Assembly (NCBI GenBank): GCA_001701165.1
Contig: DAAP01000041.1
Coordinates: 38,099-98,925, forward strand
DNA length: 60,827 bases
Direction: 5' to 3'
Source of the DNA: Bacteroidales bacterium H4
GTDB taxonomy: Bacteria > Bacteroidota > Bacteroidia > Bacteroidales > Muribaculaceae
Shown here: piece after piece, positions 39,386-47,652 of the stretch
How the letters are laid out: each line of letters opens with the position of its first letter
How positions within the stretch are numbered: the first letter of the stretch is position 1
The notes under the pieces: generated by a model
Told to the model about the DNA's origin: nothing
What the model saw: only the letters and a program-made list of their open reading frames with translations
Database searches by the model: none
Made by a program: the position numbers and the translations under genes

Positions 39386-42300
39386 ATGAAAAAACAGCTA
39401 TTTCTACTGTTATTTTCCCTCATCACGATAATGGCGCAAGCCCGAGTCGTGACAGGTACCGTCTACGACTCCGACGGCGAGCCCGCCTTAGGAGCGTCTG
39501 TCTCCCTAAAGGGTGCCAAGACCGGTGTCGCCACTGATTTTGATGGCAAGTATTCCATCAATGTCCCTAATGACAATGCTGTCTTGACTTTCTCTATGGT
39601 AGGTCATAAGACCGTTTTCGAAACTGTCGGGTCGCGTACAGTTATCGATGTCAACCTGCCGGCAAATGCCGAAGTCTTGGATGCGGTGGTCGTAACCGCC
39701 ATGGGCCAGAGCCAAGCCAAGAGCAAACTCAACTTCGGCGTGCAAGAACTCAAGAGTGACGAAGTACTCGCCGGACAGTCAGCCAACTTTGTCAACTCGC
39801 TGCAAGGCAAGGTGGCCGGTGTGCGGGTCAGCACCTCCGGCGGTTCGCCCAACTCGGCATCACAGATTGTGATTCGCGCCATCTCGTCTATCAACAACGC
39901 ACAGTCTAACGAGCCTCTCTTCGTGATAGACGGTATGCCTATCCGTGGCGGTGGTTCGTCCATCGGCGATATCAACCCCTCCGATATCGAAACCATGAGC
40001 GTGCTCAAAGGCGCTGCCGCCTCAGCACTCTATGGTCAGGAAGGTGCCAACGGTGTCATCATCATTACCACAAAGAGCGGTAAGGAAGGCAAGGTTAATG
40101 TTGCTGTAAACGGAGGATGGGAAATCTCCAATACGCTCAACCTCCCCTCCTTGCAGAAAGAATATATCGGCGGTGCCAACGGCTTCTACGTGGCCAACTC
40201 CTCCGGCGGCTGGGGCCCGAAGATGAACAGCGACGATGTATACTATGACAACGTCGGCAACTTCCTCGGTACAGGCTTCATGCAGAAATACGACATCTCG
40301 CTCAGCGGTGGCAACGACAAATACTCGGCTTATGCTTCCGCCAACTTTATGGACAATGAAGGCGTCGTTCCCAAGGACTACAAGAAACGCATGGGCGTGT
40401 TCGTCAAAGGTGAATTTACGCCGTCAAAGGCCATGAAAATCATGCTCTCCGCCAACTTCATCGACAGCAAGTCCCGTGGTTTCGGCAACTCGATGAGCAC
40501 CATCTATGGCTGGAGCATCAACCGCGACATGGCTGACTACCGGCTCGAAAACGGCCTCCCCAACTGGGGCAATCGTTACGACGACTGGGACATCCTCACC
40601 AACAGCCAACGCGTAGGCGCAACCCTGTCTCCCTACTACAGTCGCTACATGGACAAGAGCCGCACCGAAAGCTCGCGTGTCATCATCAACACCTCGATCC
40701 AATGGGAACCCATCAAGAACCTGACCATCACAGGTAAATTCAACTATGATAAGGGTTGGTCTTCCTACGAATCGTCCACAGTGCCTCGCTTCACTACCTC
40801 GGGCAAAGAATTCATATTCGACCCCGTATATGACGAAGAAGGCAACCAGATAGGAACCGAATTTCCCTCGGCTATCAAACAGGCTTACGACGAGCGCATG
40901 GGTACATATACCTTCCAGCCTTCGCGCAGCGAACGTGCCACAGCACAACTTCTCGGCAACTACTACTGGAAGATCAACGATAATTTCAATCTTAACTTCT
41001 TTGTCGGCGGCGAATACTCCGAGAGCAAGTCCTATAGCGCAGGCCTCGGTGGCATCCACTATGTGCTGGATGGCGACTTCTACTCGCTCAACAACTGCGA
41101 CAACGAATACCTCAAATATGGCTCAGGCGACTACAACGTCTATCTGAATCACGCCAAACGCAACAAGTTCGGCTACTTCGGTGAAATGCGTTTTGACTAT
41201 CGTAACGTCATCCAGCTGTCCGTAACCGGCCGTCTTGACGGTTCCTCGACACTCAAGCAGATGACCTCCACATACTTCTATCCCTCCTTCACCGGCGGTA
41301 TCATCTTCTCCGAGCTCCTCGGCATAGGATCGTCCAACGGCGTGTTCAATTACGGTAAAATCCGCGGCAACTGGGCAAAGGTAGGTAAAGATGCTCCCGC
41401 CAACCAGTTTAGCGACAACTACAAGCAATGGTCCACCTTCCCCGACAAGGGCTTCGGTGTCAATCCTACCATCTCCAAGGCCATCACCCTCGAGCCTGAA
41501 ATGACCAAGTCTTGGGAAATTGGTGCCGACTTGCGTTTCTTCCGCAATCGTACCCGTTTTGATGTTGCATACTACAACACCAGCGTGGATAACCAGATTG
41601 TAACCGTGCGCGTATCTCCCGCATCGGGAACCATTCTACAGACCCGTAACGAGGGTTGCATCGAGAACAAGGGTCTCGAGCTCACCCTCAATCAAGACAT
41701 CCTTTCCACCAAGGACTTCTCGTGGACTGCTACTCTAAACTTCTCGTACAACCGCGGCAAGGTGGTTTCCTTGCCCGAAAACGTGGCCCTCATCCAAGGC
41801 GGACAGTATGGTGATATCTTCACCGTGGCATATGTGGGCGAGTCCACCACCGGTCTTGCCGGTATCGACTACGAGCGCAACGCTGCCGGCGACGTCATCA
41901 TCGACGAAAACGGCCTTCCCAAGGTTTCGCCCGTAAAACAGACCTATATAGGTAACCGCGAACCTGATTGCCTCCTCGGCCTCGGTTCCACTTTCACTTG
42001 GAAAGATCTTTCGCTATCCTTCCTGCTTGACGGACGTATCGGCGGCGACGTGGCCAATATCACAGGCCGAAGCCTCTACTCCAACGGCCAGAATGCCCTG
42101 CTCGTTCCCTACCGTAACCGTAAAGTCGTGTTCAAAGGTGTGGTAGACAATGGTGACGGCACCTACAGACCTAACACCACCCCCGTCATCCTTGACCAGA
42201 CGACATTCAACAACTATATTTACAATGTATCGTCCAACTTCATCGAAGACGGATCGTATCTGCGCATGAGCTACGTGACTCTCGCCTACGACTTCTCCAA

Positions 42301-42508
42301 CCTTATGAAGCGCCTTGGCAGCTCCAACCCCATCAAGGGCCTCAAGTGCTCGCTGACAGGCCGCAACCTCTTCCTGTTGACCAAGTATACCGGCGCCGAC
42401 CCACAGGTGATGCCCTCCGCATCCAATGGTACAGGCTCCATGGGTATCGACAACTACAGCGTCCCCAGCCTCCGCAGCTTCAACTTCAATGTAAACGTTA
42501 CATTCTAA
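39386..42508 (+). CDS. SusC/RagA-family TonB-dependent outer membrane transporter
   Basis: A 1040-residue protein with signal peptide (MKKQLFLLLFSLITIMAQA), an N-terminal carboxypeptidase-regulatory-like domain (VTGTVYDSDGEPALGASVSLKG), a TonB-box region, a plug domain (NSLQGKVAGVRVST, FVIDGMPIRGGG, GAAASALYGQEGANGVIIITTKSG) and a 22-strand barrel ending FNFNVNVTF. No STN signalling domain, so no anti-sigma partnership is expected. SusC proteins import glycans or peptides under TonB, with the SusD neighbour as lid. It leads an operon of four genes followed by a glycosidase. Confidence 0.95.
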   Translation: MKKQLFLLLFSLITIMAQARVVTGTVYDSDGEPALGASVSLKGAKTGVATDFDGKYSINVPNDNAVLTFSMVGHKTVFETVGSRTVIDVNLPANAEVLDAVVVTAMGQSQAKSKLNFGVQELKSDEVLAGQSANFVNSLQGKVAGVRVSTSGGSPNSASQIVIRAISSINNAQSNEPLFVIDGMPIRGGGSSIGDINPSDIETMSVLKGAAASALYGQEGANGVIIITTKSGKEGKVNVAVNGGWEISNTLNLPSLQKEYIGGANGFYVANSSGGWGPKMNSDDVYYDNVGNFLGTGFMQKYDISLSGGNDKYSAYASANFMDNEGVVPKDYKKRMGVFVKGEFTPSKAMKIMLSANFIDSKSRGFGNSMSTIYGWSINRDMADYRLENGLPNWGNRYDDWDILTNSQRVGATLSPYYSRYMDKSRTESSRVIINTSIQWEPIKNLTITGKFNYDKGWSSYESSTVPRFTTSGKEFIFDPVYDEEGNQIGTEFPSAIKQAYDERMGTYTFQPSRSERATAQLLGNYYWKINDNFNLNFFVGGEYSESKSYSAGLGGIHYVLDGDFYSLNNCDNEYLKYGSGDYNVYLNHAKRNKFGYFGEMRFDYRNVIQLSVTGRLDGSSTLKQMTSTYFYPSFTGGIIFSELLGIGSSNGVFNYGKIRGNWAKVGKDAPANQFSDNYKQWSTFPDKGFGVNPTISKAITLEPEMTKSWEIGADLRFFRNRTRFDVAYYNTSVDNQIVTVRVSPASGTILQTRNEGCIENKGLELTLNQDILSTKDFSWTATLNFSYNRGKVVSLPENVALIQGGQYGDIFTVAYVGESTTGLAGIDYERNAAGDVIIDENGLPKVSPVKQTYIGNREPDCLLGLGSTFTWKDLSLSFLLDGRIGGDVANITGRSLYSNGQNALLVPYRNRKVVFKGVVDNGDGTYRPNTTPVILDQTTFNNYIYNVSSNFIEDGSYLRMSYVTLAYDFSNLMKRLGSSNPIKGLKCSLTGRNLFLLTKYTGADPQVMPSASNGTGSMGIDNYSVPSLRSFNFNVNVTF

Positions 42509-42555
42509 ATCTCTCCGACCAATACATATAAATCACGACTTTATCATACACAGAT

Positions 42556-44430
42556 ATGAACAAGATAAAATCCATAGCTTTGGCTGCCCTGCTGGGTGTT
42601 ACTGCGGTATCTTGCGATGACGTCCTCTATGAGAATGTCAACCCGGATGTCGCCCACCGCAATACCTGCTCGCTTGGCCTTCCCGTGTTGGTATTCTATT
42701 CCAGCCAGGTGAACTATGACCACGCCGAATACAATATCTATCTGTCGCAATGTCTCACCACTATGGGCAAGAGCCAGACAGGCACTTACGCATACAAGAG
42801 CGGCTGGCAGTTCCTGACCATGAACCGCCACCCGCAGTGGCGTCGTCACTTCTACGACATAGGTGTAAACGGCAAGGAACTTATTGCAAACGCCGAGTCA
42901 TTAGGCTCGCTCAACTACGAATACATAGCACGCGTTATACGCTTGATGTCCACACAGTTGACTACCGATGCCTTCGGTGACATGCCCCGCAGTCAGGCTT
43001 ACGAAAGCAACTCGCCCAAGTACGACACTCAGGCATCCATATACGACTGGATGCTCAAAGAAGCCGACAACCTTACCGACGAACCGGGAGCAGAAGACCC
43101 GTTCTACAGCAAGGCCGTCAATTGCGAGACAAACCAGAAGATCGACGTCTCCCAAGACCGCGTGTACGCCGGCGACCTCAGCAAATGGAAAGGTCTGGCA
43201 TACGCCATCAAGGCTCGCCTGTTGCTCCGCAATATCCCCAATATCGACCGTTCGGCAGCCACTTGCCAAAAGATTATTGAGACGGCACAAAAGGCCATCG
43301 ACACATGGCGCGGCGGTGATGCAATCTACGGCGCATGGTTCGGCAGCGAGCCTCGCTACAATTTCGATGGCGGCGTGACCGAGGAAAATGCACAATGGTC
43401 CGAGTCCCAGCCCATAATCAACGCTTGGGAGTCGCGTGATAATAGACTGACAGAGGCTGTGCCTTCCAAGTTCTTCATGGAGAACTGCCTCGGTGTCATC
43501 AACCAAGGAGACGAGCTCAAGCAGGGCTTTTATGACAAGGAAAACGGTTACGGCAACGACCCGCGTCTGCTACTGCTGTTCCGTCCCAACAAGGGCCCCA
43601 TCAGCGCGTCCAACGCCAGCGAGAAAGTGATGTTGCGCTATCTTGAAAACAATATCGGTGCCGGTTCGACATTCAAGCAGTCACACTTCCCGACGCTATA
43701 CTGCGGTGCATATGCAGCCGCTAAGGATGCCTATACTCCGTTGTTCACCATGGAAGAACTCTACTTCATACAGGCAGAGGCTTACTATTGGATGGGCAAT
43801 AAAGAACAGGCTTGCGCTTTGGCCAAGGAAGCCACGAGATGGAACATCCAACGTCACCTCGACCGCTTCCAGAAAGACAACCCCAGTCCTACCGGAGGCC
43901 TAACAGTTCCCACTGACCAATGCAGGCCCCAGGGCACCAATACAGCCCTCAAACGCTGGGATAGGATGGTGACAGCTTTCCTCGAAAACGTAAAGGTCGA
44001 GAAAACCAAACCTGCGTCCGAAATCGGCAATATGCACTATTTCTTCAATCCCTCGCAGTACACCCTTAGCGACCTGATGATGCAGAAATACATAGCCATG
44101 TACATGCAACCCGAGCAGTGGACCGACCTCCGCCGCTACCACTACTCAAACAACCGCAACGGCTATGGCATAGGCGATGACAAAGAAATCGTATATCCCG
44201 GGTTGCGCCGTCCGTACAATCTCTATCAGGCATTCTGGATTGACGGCCTCACCGACGCCGAGAAAGAAAACACCTGGGTGCAGCGCTACAACTACGACCC
44301 CGAAACAGAGGAGAAATACAACCTTGCCGAACTCGAGCGTCTGGGTGCTGCCAAGAACTACAAATGGCTGCGCAAGCCCATGATTTGGGCAGAGGACTAC
44401 GGCGTGCGCAAATCGCTGACTGCCGAGTAA
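42556..44430 (+). CDS. SusD/RagB-family nutrient-binding lipoprotein
   Basis: A 624-residue lipoprotein with lipobox VTAVSC, 47 bases after susC. It belongs to the SusD-like_2 branch (NPDVAHRNT, IARVIRLMSTQLTTDAFGDMP, EELYFIQAEAYYWMG, Tyr/Trp-rich C-terminal half with EQWTDLRRYHYSN). SusD proteins form the lid of the SusC barrel and select the substrate. The NPD..... start and the tetratricopeptide-like helices fit. The substrate cannot be read from the sequence. Confidence 0.94.
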   Translation: MNKIKSIALAALLGVTAVSCDDVLYENVNPDVAHRNTCSLGLPVLVFYSSQVNYDHAEYNIYLSQCLTTMGKSQTGTYAYKSGWQFLTMNRHPQWRRHFYDIGVNGKELIANAESLGSLNYEYIARVIRLMSTQLTTDAFGDMPRSQAYESNSPKYDTQASIYDWMLKEADNLTDEPGAEDPFYSKAVNCETNQKIDVSQDRVYAGDLSKWKGLAYAIKARLLLRNIPNIDRSAATCQKIIETAQKAIDTWRGGDAIYGAWFGSEPRYNFDGGVTEENAQWSESQPIINAWESRDNRLTEAVPSKFFMENCLGVINQGDELKQGFYDKENGYGNDPRLLLLFRPNKGPISASNASEKVMLRYLENNIGAGSTFKQSHFPTLYCGAYAAAKDAYTPLFTMEELYFIQAEAYYWMGNKEQACALAKEATRWNIQRHLDRFQKDNPSPTGGLTVPTDQCRPQGTNTALKRWDRMVTAFLENVKVEKTKPASEIGNMHYFFNPSQYTLSDLMMQKYIAMYMQPEQWTDLRRYHYSNNRNGYGIGDDKEIVYPGLRRPYNLYQAFWIDGLTDAEKENTWVQRYNYDPETEEKYNLAELERLGAAKNYKWLRKPMIWAEDYGVRKSLTAE

Positions 44431-44482
44431 CCCACCGCGTGTACTACAACATTAATCAGCAACAACTAACACAGAATAAAAG

Positions 44483-45574
44483 ATGAAAATCCAATATAAG
44501 ACATTGCTCTTGACCCTCGGTGCCGTTGCCGTGCTCACGTCCTGTGAGAAGAACGACCCGTTAGAATCAGTTGTAGAGCCCGGACAGAAAGTGCCCACCG
44601 CATATTGGGAAGTAGGCTCGACGGCATGCAAGGCCGGCGAATCCTTCACATTCCAGGGCAAGTATACGGTGGACTATGAAGGGGCATCGCCTTCATACTC
44701 CGAGGTTTGGTATCGTGTGGTACGCGACGAGTCTGCTGCTGCCACAGTCAAGTTGGGCGGAGCCAGCCTCAACTACACCAAGACCGTAGCTGACAATCAG
44801 GTTATGCGTTCGTACCAACCCATAGCTCGCTTCTCTCATGATTTGGCCGAATGGGCCGGTCATGAGTTCCAGATAACAGGAAGCGTGCCTGTATCGCGCA
44901 CCCTCAAACCTGTCAACTGGACGGATATAGCCACCTGGGACGGCGATCGCTTTGATCAGTACTATCCCGAAGGTTTTGCCGACGAATTCAATAATGAGGT
45001 CATCAACTTGCTGACCAAGGACTCGACATACTACAATGCCTTGCGTCAGGTGTACATCAGCCATCCTTTCACGATGGAGCAGTTCGCTGCCGCCAACGCC
45101 AAGTACAAAGTTAACTTCCCCACAAACATCGACATGACCAAGGAAGATAACGGCGCCGGCGAGAAGTCCGACTTGTGGTTCTCCACCACCCAGGCGTCTG
45201 AAGATGCTATCATCGGTTGGTATTACGTGACCATAGATGCGGCCGGCAACAAGATTATACACGAGGTTGCCAAGGATGTCCAAAAGAAGGAAGGTATCAA
45301 CTACTATCCGGTTTACGATTCAGCAGAATGGGTGTTCTGCCGCTACGATGATGACCTCGGTGCCATCATTTCCACCGTCCGTTCGGCATATATCCCCGCC
45401 TTCAAGGACCTGCTTGCCTCAATCACCTTTGACCAGTGGATATATGACAGCGCCAACAAGGTGTACAAAGTCGAATTCTCACGCAAGTACTCGCTTGAAG
45501 CCCAGTTCCGCGTGTACGACTCCAATGGTGAGGAGGGTATAGCCAACGATGTACGCACAATCTCAATCAACTGA
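44483..45574 (+). CDS. Surface lipoprotein of the SusC/D operon, function unknown
   Basis: A 363-residue lipoprotein (signal ending VAVLTSC) in third place of the operon. The mature part begins ESVVEPGQKVPTAYWEVGS, has a beta-sandwich-like first half (SFTFQGKYTVDYEGASPSYSE) and ends in another beta region. I do not recognise a named domain. By position it should be an accessory surface substrate-binding protein of the importer. The 33-base gap to the next gene supports cotranscription. Confidence 0.8.
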   Translation: MKIQYKTLLLTLGAVAVLTSCEKNDPLESVVEPGQKVPTAYWEVGSTACKAGESFTFQGKYTVDYEGASPSYSEVWYRVVRDESAAATVKLGGASLNYTKTVADNQVMRSYQPIARFSHDLAEWAGHEFQITGSVPVSRTLKPVNWTDIATWDGDRFDQYYPEGFADEFNNEVINLLTKDSTYYNALRQVYISHPFTMEQFAAANAKYKVNFPTNIDMTKEDNGAGEKSDLWFSTTQASEDAIIGWYYVTIDAAGNKIIHEVAKDVQKKEGINYYPVYDSAEWVFCRYDDDLGAIISTVRSAYIPAFKDLLASITFDQWIYDSANKVYKVEFSRKYSLEAQFRVYDSNGEEGIANDVRTISIN

Positions 45575-45607
45575 TACGTCCAACATTAAGACACTACCGC
45601 ACAAACT

Positions 45608-47374
45608 ATGAAACTTTTAAAAAAATCGCTAATCGCTTTAGGTTGCGTGCTGGCACTGTATGGATGCAAGGACGCAGAGCCCTCTTTCCAGCAATACCCC
45701 AACCCGGATGTTGACTTTACCTACAATATCAGCGGCGACGAATATACGTTGGACTACTATGTGGTATCCACCATACAGTTCAACAACACCTCATCCAAGA
45801 CCGGAGCCGTAACTTGGGACTTCGGTGATGGCGAAAGCTCCAAAGATCCCAATCCCCTGCATAAGTACAAAAAGGCAGGCACATATCGGGTGACTCTCAC
45901 GGTAGACGGTGTCGGTTCCAAAACCTACCCCATCTTGATTTATGACATCGTTCCCGTACTCACCATCAAGGATCAGTCTACCGAAATCGTGGAGTTTAAC
46001 AACACCATGATGACCTTCAACCTCGAGCTCCCGAACCCCGAGAATCTCAAGGTGAAATATGTCTGGACATTCCCCGAAGGCACTGTTGACGCCAACGGCA
46101 ACGCTGTGACCGCTTTCACCGGATACTCTGATGAGCAGGGCAATATCGAATATCCCGAAGCCGTGAAATTCAAAAACATCGGCTCGCAGAAAGTTCAGAT
46201 TGCCACATGGTTTGACGTCAACGGCGAAAACCGCCGTCTCGAAGACACCTATCTTAACGTACAAGTAGGTTGCGCCGAACCCGCGCCCACCATCTACTAC
46301 GCCGAGAAAGGTGGCAACATCAAGGCAATGAAGCTTCTCGACCCCACCAAACTTCCCAAGGGCACCAAGATTTTCCCCTATGATATGGGTGTGAGCGCAG
46401 GCAACAACTGCTTCAACCTCGTATATGCCGATGTCCCCGGAACCGACGAAGAAGGCAAGGCTAACACCGAGGGCTGGATTTACATCCTCGATGCAGGCAA
46501 GCAGTATTATTATATCAACGATGAGAACGGAGTCCTCGGCGATGGCAAGATTGAAGCTATGCGCCCTGACGGTACAGGTGTCAATACTGTGCTGACCAAC
46601 GTTGGAGGTCCGGCCTTTGCAGACCCCTTCCAGGGCTTTGCAGTGGGCGAATACCTCTATTACAGTGACCGTAATACCGGTATCTCCAAGATAGCGCTCA
46701 AGGCTCGTGGCGAAGTTCAGGGCAAGGTCCTCTCGGGCAGCACCTATAACCGTGACAGCTACATGGTACAGAACAACCTTATACCGTTCTACGGCCGTGG
46801 TATCGCTTACGGCGCCATCCACGTGGCTCACCAGAAACTGAGCGATGGATGGTGGTACTGGGCCAAGAACTACTCCGGCAACGGCATCTATCGTTTCAAG
46901 GAGACTGATGTATATGCCACGCAGAAGGAAGCTGAGGCAAAGCCTCTGCCGGCTCCCGCGCTTTTCCCCGGTATCAAGATTCGTTCAATGGTTGTTGACG
47001 AAAAACGCAAGGCCATATACGTTTGGCGTATAGGCTCGGAAAAGGGCTTTACTGCCTACGACTTGCCCCCTTATACTGACGAACCCAAATATCAAGAGAA
47101 GTATGGTGAAGCGAAGTATGCCAAGTTTATTCATATGGAGGCTGACCCAATCAACACCACAGACAATGAGGGCGTTTACACTTGTCAGCTTGCCCTGGAC
47201 AAAGACACTGGACGCGTGTACTTCTGCTTCCGTCCCGATGCCAAGGACAACTCCAAGGTACCTGCCGGTATATGCTACTACGATCCCACTACCAAGAAGG
47301 TCGTGCACTATGGTGACGCCAACGACCTCGGCATGGGTATTTGCATCAACCCCAATAAGAGCAAACTTTTCTAA
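45608..47374 (+). CDS. PKD-domain surface lipoprotein of the SusC/D operon
   Basis: A 588-residue lipoprotein (lipobox LALYGC). Residues ~60-125 are a PKD domain with the hallmark TWDFGDGESSKDPNPLHKY; a second Ig-like domain follows (about 120-215, VWTFPEGTVDANGN). The C-terminal ~370 residues look like a beta-propeller (GWIYILDAGKQYYY, GEYLYYSDRNTGI, KAIYVWRIGS). Such PKD-propeller lipoproteins often close SusC/D operons and bind the substrate. A terminator follows at 47405, so it ends the core operon. Confidence 0.85.
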   Translation: MKLLKKSLIALGCVLALYGCKDAEPSFQQYPNPDVDFTYNISGDEYTLDYYVVSTIQFNNTSSKTGAVTWDFGDGESSKDPNPLHKYKKAGTYRVTLTVDGVGSKTYPILIYDIVPVLTIKDQSTEIVEFNNTMMTFNLELPNPENLKVKYVWTFPEGTVDANGNAVTAFTGYSDEQGNIEYPEAVKFKNIGSQKVQIATWFDVNGENRRLEDTYLNVQVGCAEPAPTIYYAEKGGNIKAMKLLDPTKLPKGTKIFPYDMGVSAGNNCFNLVYADVPGTDEEGKANTEGWIYILDAGKQYYYINDENGVLGDGKIEAMRPDGTGVNTVLTNVGGPAFADPFQGFAVGEYLYYSDRNTGISKIALKARGEVQGKVLSGSTYNRDSYMVQNNLIPFYGRGIAYGAIHVAHQKLSDGWWYWAKNYSGNGIYRFKETDVYATQKEAEAKPLPAPALFPGIKIRSMVVDEKRKAIYVWRIGSEKGFTAYDLPPYTDEPKYQEKYGEAKYAKFIHMEADPINTTDNEGVYTCQLALDKDTGRVYFCFRPDAKDNSKVPAGICYYDPTTKKVVHYGDANDLGMGICINPNKSKLF

Positions 47375-47404
47375 GACATAAGCATCTAAGCATCTCAAGA
47401 CAAA

Positions 47405-47445
47405 GGCGGCTGTCCACCACAATAGCGTGGCGGCAGCCGCCTTTT
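47405..47445 (+). terminator. Terminator after the SusC/D operon
   Basis: GGCGGCTG (47405-47412) pairs with CAGCCGCC (47434-47441), with an inner CCAC/GTGG pair, followed by TTTT. Confidence 0.8.
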
Positions 47446-47652
47446 GCTTGACAATGCAGCTTGGAGAATATCTAAGGCAGTTTTTTTGATGTTATTTAAG
47501 TTTGTCTTTTAGAGTATATTTAAGACTGCTCGGTAGCCTTTCGATGCTTAGCATGGTCTTATGGCAAGCCTACCTCGTAGCATCGAACAGCCTTTCGGTC
47601 GTATTTGAACCTGTACAACAATCAACATCGAACTCACTTATTACAACAGTTA